Below are positions 4,388 through 7,297 of a stretch of 7,297 bases of DNA, piece after piece. A program made the translations under genes and the position numbers. Each line of letters opens with the position of its first letter. The stretch's first letter is position 1. A model generated the notes under the pieces. The model was not told where the DNA came from, made no database searches, and was given only the letters and a program-made list of their open reading frames with translations. The stretch is taken from NCBI GenBank assembly GCA_943324055.2, contig CALPKD020000053.1:1-7297 (forward strand), given 5' to 3'. This stretch comes from Chitinophaga pinensis (GTDB taxonomy: Bacteria > Bacteroidota > Bacteroidia > Chitinophagales > Chitinophagaceae).

Positions 4388-5473
4388 ATGATCATAGGTT
4401 GTCCCAAAGAAATTAAAGTTCAAGAATACAGAGTAGGCTTGACTCCAGAAGGTGTTTATGCGTTGACAAGACAAGGCCATACAGTTTATATCGAAACCAA
4501 GGCAGGTGCTGGTTCTGGTTTTTCTGATGAAGCTTATGTGAATGTAGGTGCTAATATTTTGAAATCTGCTAAAGAAGTGTACGAAATCTCCGAAATGATT
4601 GTGAAGGTAAAGGAACCACTTGCTGCTGAATTCCCACTTATCAAAGCGGGTCAAATATTATTTACCTATTTCCACTTTGCCGCGTCTAAGGAGTTGACTG
4701 AAGCAATGATGAAAACACATGCAGTTTGTATCGCATACGAAACCGTAGAATTAGCGGATGGGTCATTACCATTACTTGTTCCTATGTCTGAAGTAGCGGG
4801 AAGAATGGCGGTTAATGTAGGTGCGTATTATTTAGGAAAACCATTTGGTGGAAAAGGAAAATTATTAGGTGGAGTACCTGGTGTTAAACCAGCTGAAGTA
4901 TTAATTATAGGTGGAGGAATCGTAGGAACTCAAGCTGCAAAAATGGCTGCAGGTTTAGGCGCTAACGTTACCATCATGGATACCAACTTAGCTAGATTAA
5001 GATATTTGTCAGATGTAATGCCTGCGAATGTAGTTACACAATACTCTTCGTTACTTGCAATAAAAGAAAAATTACCAACAACTGATTTAGTAATTGGAGC
5101 CGTTTTATTACATGGTGCAAAAGCGCCACATTTAGTAATGAAGGCCGATTTAGCATTAATGGAAGCTGGTTCGGTAGTGGTGGATGTGGCAGTTGACCAA
5201 GGTGGTTGTATTGAAACATGCAAGCCTACAACGCACGAAAATCCAGTGTACATGGAACAAGATATTTTACATTACTGCGTAGCCAATATGCCAGGTGCAG
5301 TCCCTCAAACTTCAACGCGCGCTTTAACACAAGCAACCTTACCTTATGCGTTAGCAATTGCTAATAAAGGATGGGAAATTGCATGTGCCGAAAACCAAGC
5401 ACTTGCAAAGGGATTAAATATTAGAGCAGGAAAAATTTTACACAAGGGTGTATCAGAAGCTTATAACGGATAG
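4388..5473 (+). CDS. ald: alanine dehydrogenase (NAD+)
   Basis: The enzyme reversibly converts L-alanine, NAD+ and water to pyruvate, ammonium and NADH in the cytoplasm, linking alanine use to central carbon and nitrogen flow. The 361-residue protein begins MIIGCPKEIKVQEYRVGLTP, the family N-terminus. Key residues fall at the positions known from bacterial alanine dehydrogenases: Arg15 (substrate carboxylate), Lys75 in VKVKEP, His96 in FHFAA, and Asp270 in VVVDVAVDQGG. The Rossmann NAD-binding motif IIGGGIVGTQAA spans 173-184, preceded by LLGGVPGVKPAEV. The segment MPGAVPQTSTRALTQATLPY (301-320) is also typical. Length is close to the usual 370. The gene is a single-gene unit: divergent Lrp-type regulator upstream, strong terminator downstream. 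Confidence 0.97.
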   Translation: MIIGCPKEIKVQEYRVGLTPEGVYALTRQGHTVYIETKAGAGSGFSDEAYVNVGANILKSAKEVYEISEMIVKVKEPLAAEFPLIKAGQILFTYFHFAASKELTEAMMKTHAVCIAYETVELADGSLPLLVPMSEVAGRMAVNVGAYYLGKPFGGKGKLLGGVPGVKPAEVLIIGGGIVGTQAAKMAAGLGANVTIMDTNLARLRYLSDVMPANVVTQYSSLLAIKEKLPTTDLVIGAVLLHGAKAPHLVMKADLALMEAGSVVVDVAVDQGGCIETCKPTTHENPVYMEQDILHYCVANMPGAVPQTSTRALTQATLPYALAIANKGWEIACAENQALAKGLNIRAGKILHKGVSEAYNG

Positions 5474-5499
5474 TCTATTATTTGCAGAATACACTTATA

Positions 5500-5531
5500 A
5501 ACAAAGCCTAGTTGAAAAACTAGGCTTTGTT
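5500..5531. terminator. bidirectional intrinsic terminator between ald and the 5541-7297 operon
   Basis: A perfect 14-bp stem, AACAAAGCCTAGTT (5500-5513) with AACTAGGCTTTGTT (5518-5531), is closed by the stable tetraloop GAAA on the plus strand. It starts 27 nt after the ald stop and is followed by GTTTTACGTTT. On the minus strand it follows the stop codon at 5541 by about 9 nt and is followed by TATAAG. The U tracts are modest on both sides, but stem strength and position between convergent units make a shared terminator very likely. Confidence 0.88.
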
Positions 5532-5540
5532 GTTTTACGT

Positions 5541-5885
5541 TTACAAAAGATGATCTAATAAAACTCGATTTGACCACTTATTCGTTTCTACAATCCATGT
5601 GCTAGTATGTTCCTTTATATTAGACAAGATTTCCCATGCAGCCTGCATTTGATATTTTTTTAAGGCAATATTTTTATACTCCTCATTGTTAATAATTTTT
5701 CCGCAAATTTCACCATTAATTAAATAGGCTGACTTGTTGAATATTTTACCAATCACATTATTTTTTTTGCATAAAAAACAATCACCTATTAAAATTCCTA
5801 GTACTTGCTCCTGTGACATATCCATAATCATCATATTTTGGATATATGCGACCTTCTCTCCTTTTTGATTCAAAATTGTATACAT
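5541..5885 (-). CDS. small protein with four 16-residue beta repeats (beta-flower-like)
   Basis: The first 64 of 114 residues divide into four consecutive 16-residue units (1-16, 17-32, 33-48, 49-64). At unit position 12 the residues are V12, V28, V44 and I60; at position 14 they are Y14, G30, G46 and G62. The surrounding pattern is hydrophobic-hydrophobic-Gly-hydrophobic, with a polar turn in the middle. This suggests four beta hairpins around an axis and resembles proteins described as 4-fold beta flowers. The C-terminal part (66-114) looks helical, with several Trp residues. C36 and C39 form a CxxC pair. There is no signal peptide or membrane segment. It is the last gene of the operon, starting 2 bp after the glycosyltransferase stop, so it is surely cotranscribed. 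Function is unknown. Confidence 0.8.
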   Translation of the reverse strand: MYTILNQKGEKVAYIQNMMIMDMSQEQVLGILIGDCFLCKKNNVIGKIFNKSAYLINGEICGKIINNEEYKNIALKKYQMQAAWEILSNIKEHTSTWIVETNKWSNRVLLDHLL

Positions 5886-5887
5886 AA

Positions 5888-6877
5888 TTAATTTTTATTG
5901 GCTGATTGTATTAGAATGTCTACAATTTGCTCGGTGGTATGTGTTAGGTTTAATTTAATTGGATTTTTCTCGTATACCCATTGGTCAAAATATTGTGCAA
6001 AATTTTGGTCTATTTTTTTTAAAACCATTACTCCTTTTTTTCCAAGTGCAACCGAATTACATTCTTGCTCGTAATGGTTCATAATAGGAATGCTTAATAC
6101 CTTTTTATTCATATACATAGCCTCGGCTGGTGTTTCAAACCCTCCTGCGGTAATAATTCCATAGCAACGAATCATACTACTTGTAAACTGACTGTTATTA
6201 ATAGGATAATAAGTAATATTATTTTTGCAAACTATTCCAGTTACATCTTTGGTGAACACTTCAAAATGAAAATTACTTTGTTTTAACAAATGAGGTTCTA
6301 GAATCGCTAATGAATACTGAGGTAAATAAACTGTTATATGCCCGTCATTAATAGGAGTTGCAGCTATTATCTCCTCCTTTATAATTGGATTATATATATT
6401 TTCATCATAAGCATCAAAATGCAAGCCAATATGCGTATTGCTTTTTACAAATTTTTCTAAAATTAAGTTGCCTAACGGGTTCATTCCTTTAGGTCTTGGT
6501 GTTTTTTTACTTTGGAAACTAGCTTGATGTCCAAAATGAACACATGGGACTTTTTTTATCGAACAAGCAAGTGATGAAACAAATTCAAAATCGTTCACTA
6601 CTAAATCATATTCATTTACAGGCAATGACTTTGCATCCTTGTAAATATTAAAAGACAAAGAACTTACAATCTTATTATAATCCAGCCCCCCGGTATGTTT
6701 ATAAAACAAACTTAACCCCTTGCTCTTAAATTTTATTGGAATGTCTGAATTTAAATGCGCGTTAGTGCCACTCAAAAAGAAATCAACTTCCCCATATTTT
6801 TTTAAATAAGGGTACAATTGAACAGCTCTACTGATATGACCATTCCCTGTGCCTTGTATTGCGTAAAATATTTTCAT
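5888..6877 (-). CDS. GT-B glycosyltransferase, MJ1255/VC2487 type
   Basis: The 329-residue protein looks like a two-domain GT-B glycosyltransferase of the MJ1255 type, distantly related to MurG-like and UDP-sugar transferases. The N-terminal domain opens with FYAIQGTGNGHISRAVQL (4-21), whose GTGNGH loop corresponds to the acceptor or phosphate-binding loop of GT-B enzymes. It then has DLVVNDFEFVSSLA (91-104) and VHFGHQ (113-118). The C-terminal donor domain has ITAGGFETPAEAMYMNKKV (242-260) followed by LSIPIMNHYEQ (261-271), the usual nucleotide-sugar site with a conserved glutamate. No signal peptide is present; such enzymes act at the cytoplasmic membrane face. Donor and acceptor are unknown. 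It starts 8 bp after the LpxH-like gene and ends 2 bp before the repeat protein, suggesting joint work on a lipid or envelope glycan. Confidence 0.85.
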   Translation of the reverse strand: MKIFYAIQGTGNGHISRAVQLYPYLKKYGEVDFFLSGTNAHLNSDIPIKFKSKGLSLFYKHTGGLDYNKIVSSLSFNIYKDAKSLPVNEYDLVVNDFEFVSSLACSIKKVPCVHFGHQASFQSKKTPRPKGMNPLGNLILEKFVKSNTHIGLHFDAYDENIYNPIIKEEIIAATPINDGHITVYLPQYSLAILEPHLLKQSNFHFEVFTKDVTGIVCKNNITYYPINNSQFTSSMIRCYGIITAGGFETPAEAMYMNKKVLSIPIMNHYEQECNSVALGKKGVMVLKKIDQNFAQYFDQWVYEKNPIKLNLTHTTEQIVDILIQSANKN

Positions 6878-6885
6878 AAAATAGC

Positions 6886-7297
6886 TTAAAGTGAAACCTG
6901 AAATGCCACCTCGTTAGTCATTACACTTAACTCGGTATTTAGATGCACTATTTTAATTTTTTCTTTAGAAACATGTTCAAACTGACTTGCTTCATACTGG
7001 TATAAATGCCAGGCCTTTTCATAGTATTCTAAAGCTGTCAAGTTCTCAATCCAATCCCCGCTATTTAAATAGGTGACTGATCCTTTATCTGTCGTAACTA
7101 GTTTTTGTTGTGGTTGATGAATATGGCCACATATCACATACTGATAATGGTTCTCGATTGCTAATTCGGCAGCAATTTGCTCGAAATTATCAATAAAGGA
7201 AACTGCTTTTTTTACACTGTTTTTAACCTTTTTGCTAATGCTTAATTTTTCCTTACCCGCTAATTTTAAAACCCAATTAAATAAACTATTTAATAAA
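6886..7297 (-). CDS. LpxH-like metallophosphoesterase (UDP-2,3-diacylglucosamine diphosphatase family), C-terminal part
   Basis: The reading frame stays open to the right edge, so only the last 136 residues are seen; the N-terminal metal motifs (DxH, GD, GNHD) lie outside. The visible part contains a Lys-rich helical stretch (KKVKNSVKKAVSFIDNF), then the metal-binding signature YVICGHIHQPQ. The typical YLNSGDWIENLTALEY of Bacteroidota proteins annotated as UDP-2,3-diacylglucosamine diphosphatase follows. In lipid A synthesis such enzymes split UDP-diacylglucosamine to lipid X and UMP, but the family also includes paralogues of other function, so no symbol is given. A GTG at 7137 is not a real start, because it falls inside the signature. 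The gene is first of the visible three-gene operon. Confidence 0.88.
   Translation of the reverse strand, partial: LLNSLFNWVLKLAGKEKLSISKKVKNSVKKAVSFIDNFEQIAAELAIENHYQYVICGHIHQPQQKLVTTDKGSVTYLNSGDWIENLTALEYYEKAWHLYQYEASQFEHVSKEKIKIVHLNTELSVMTNEVAFQVSL

Noticed and set aside
4352..4654. Minus-strand 100-codon frame opposite the start of ald.
   Set aside because: It is a shadow of the strongly supported ald frame and of the control region. It has no recognisable domain and the composition of an antisense translation.
4930..5253. Minus-strand 107-codon frame inside ald.
   Set aside because: It lies fully antisense to the NAD-binding and catalytic part of ald, with no domain and no promoter box.

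Overview
The window comes from a low-GC member of the Bacteroidota, perhaps near Chitinophagaceae, though the genus cannot be fixed. The evidence is the style of IF-2 and NusA N-termini, a small DUF4834-like membrane protein, almost no purine-rich ribosome binding sites, and TAnnTTTG boxes (the -7 element of the Bacteroidota primary sigma factor) before most transcription units. Apart from one partial gene at each end, the genes are intact except for one deletion remnant. No RNA gene, CRISPR array, insertion sequence or prophage was seen. The longest stretch without a gene is 173 bp (4215-4387), and it is regulatory.

Positions 1-1883 (minus strand) hold rimP, nusA and the first 18 codons of infB. 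This is the widely conserved order for ribosome maturation, transcription elongation/termination and translation initiation. A strong hairpin with a U-rich tail lies directly in front of rimP. A second promoter-like box and competing small hairpins lie in front of infB.

Positions 2004-3093 hold three units. A small membrane protein gene (DUF4834-like, plus strand) diverges from rimP and converges on a HAD-family phosphatase gene (minus strand). The HAD gene shares an overlapping divergent promoter with a 40-codon remnant of a VOC/glyoxalase-family gene. That remnant keeps the start, both ends of the fold, the frame and the promoter box, but has lost its middle.

Positions 3098-5473 are a small amino-acid metabolism block. 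A PaiB-type FMN-binding protein and an Lrp/AsnC regulator (minus strand) are divergent from alanine dehydrogenase (plus strand). The regulator probably controls ald and itself from the AT-rich 173-bp spacer, which carries short palindromes spaced about every two helical turns. A 14-bp GAAA-loop terminator follows ald and can also serve the operon converging on it.

Positions 5541-7297 (minus strand) form a tight operon: the C-terminal half of an LpxH-like metallophosphoesterase, an MJ1255-type GT-B glycosyltransferase, and a small protein with four 16-residue repeats. The first two suggest glycolipid or envelope chemistry; the role of the small protein is unknown. No classical defence or mobile system is visible. 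The least ordinary items are the VOC remnant, the rimP and infB leaders, the phased Lrp region, and the repeat protein in the envelope operon.
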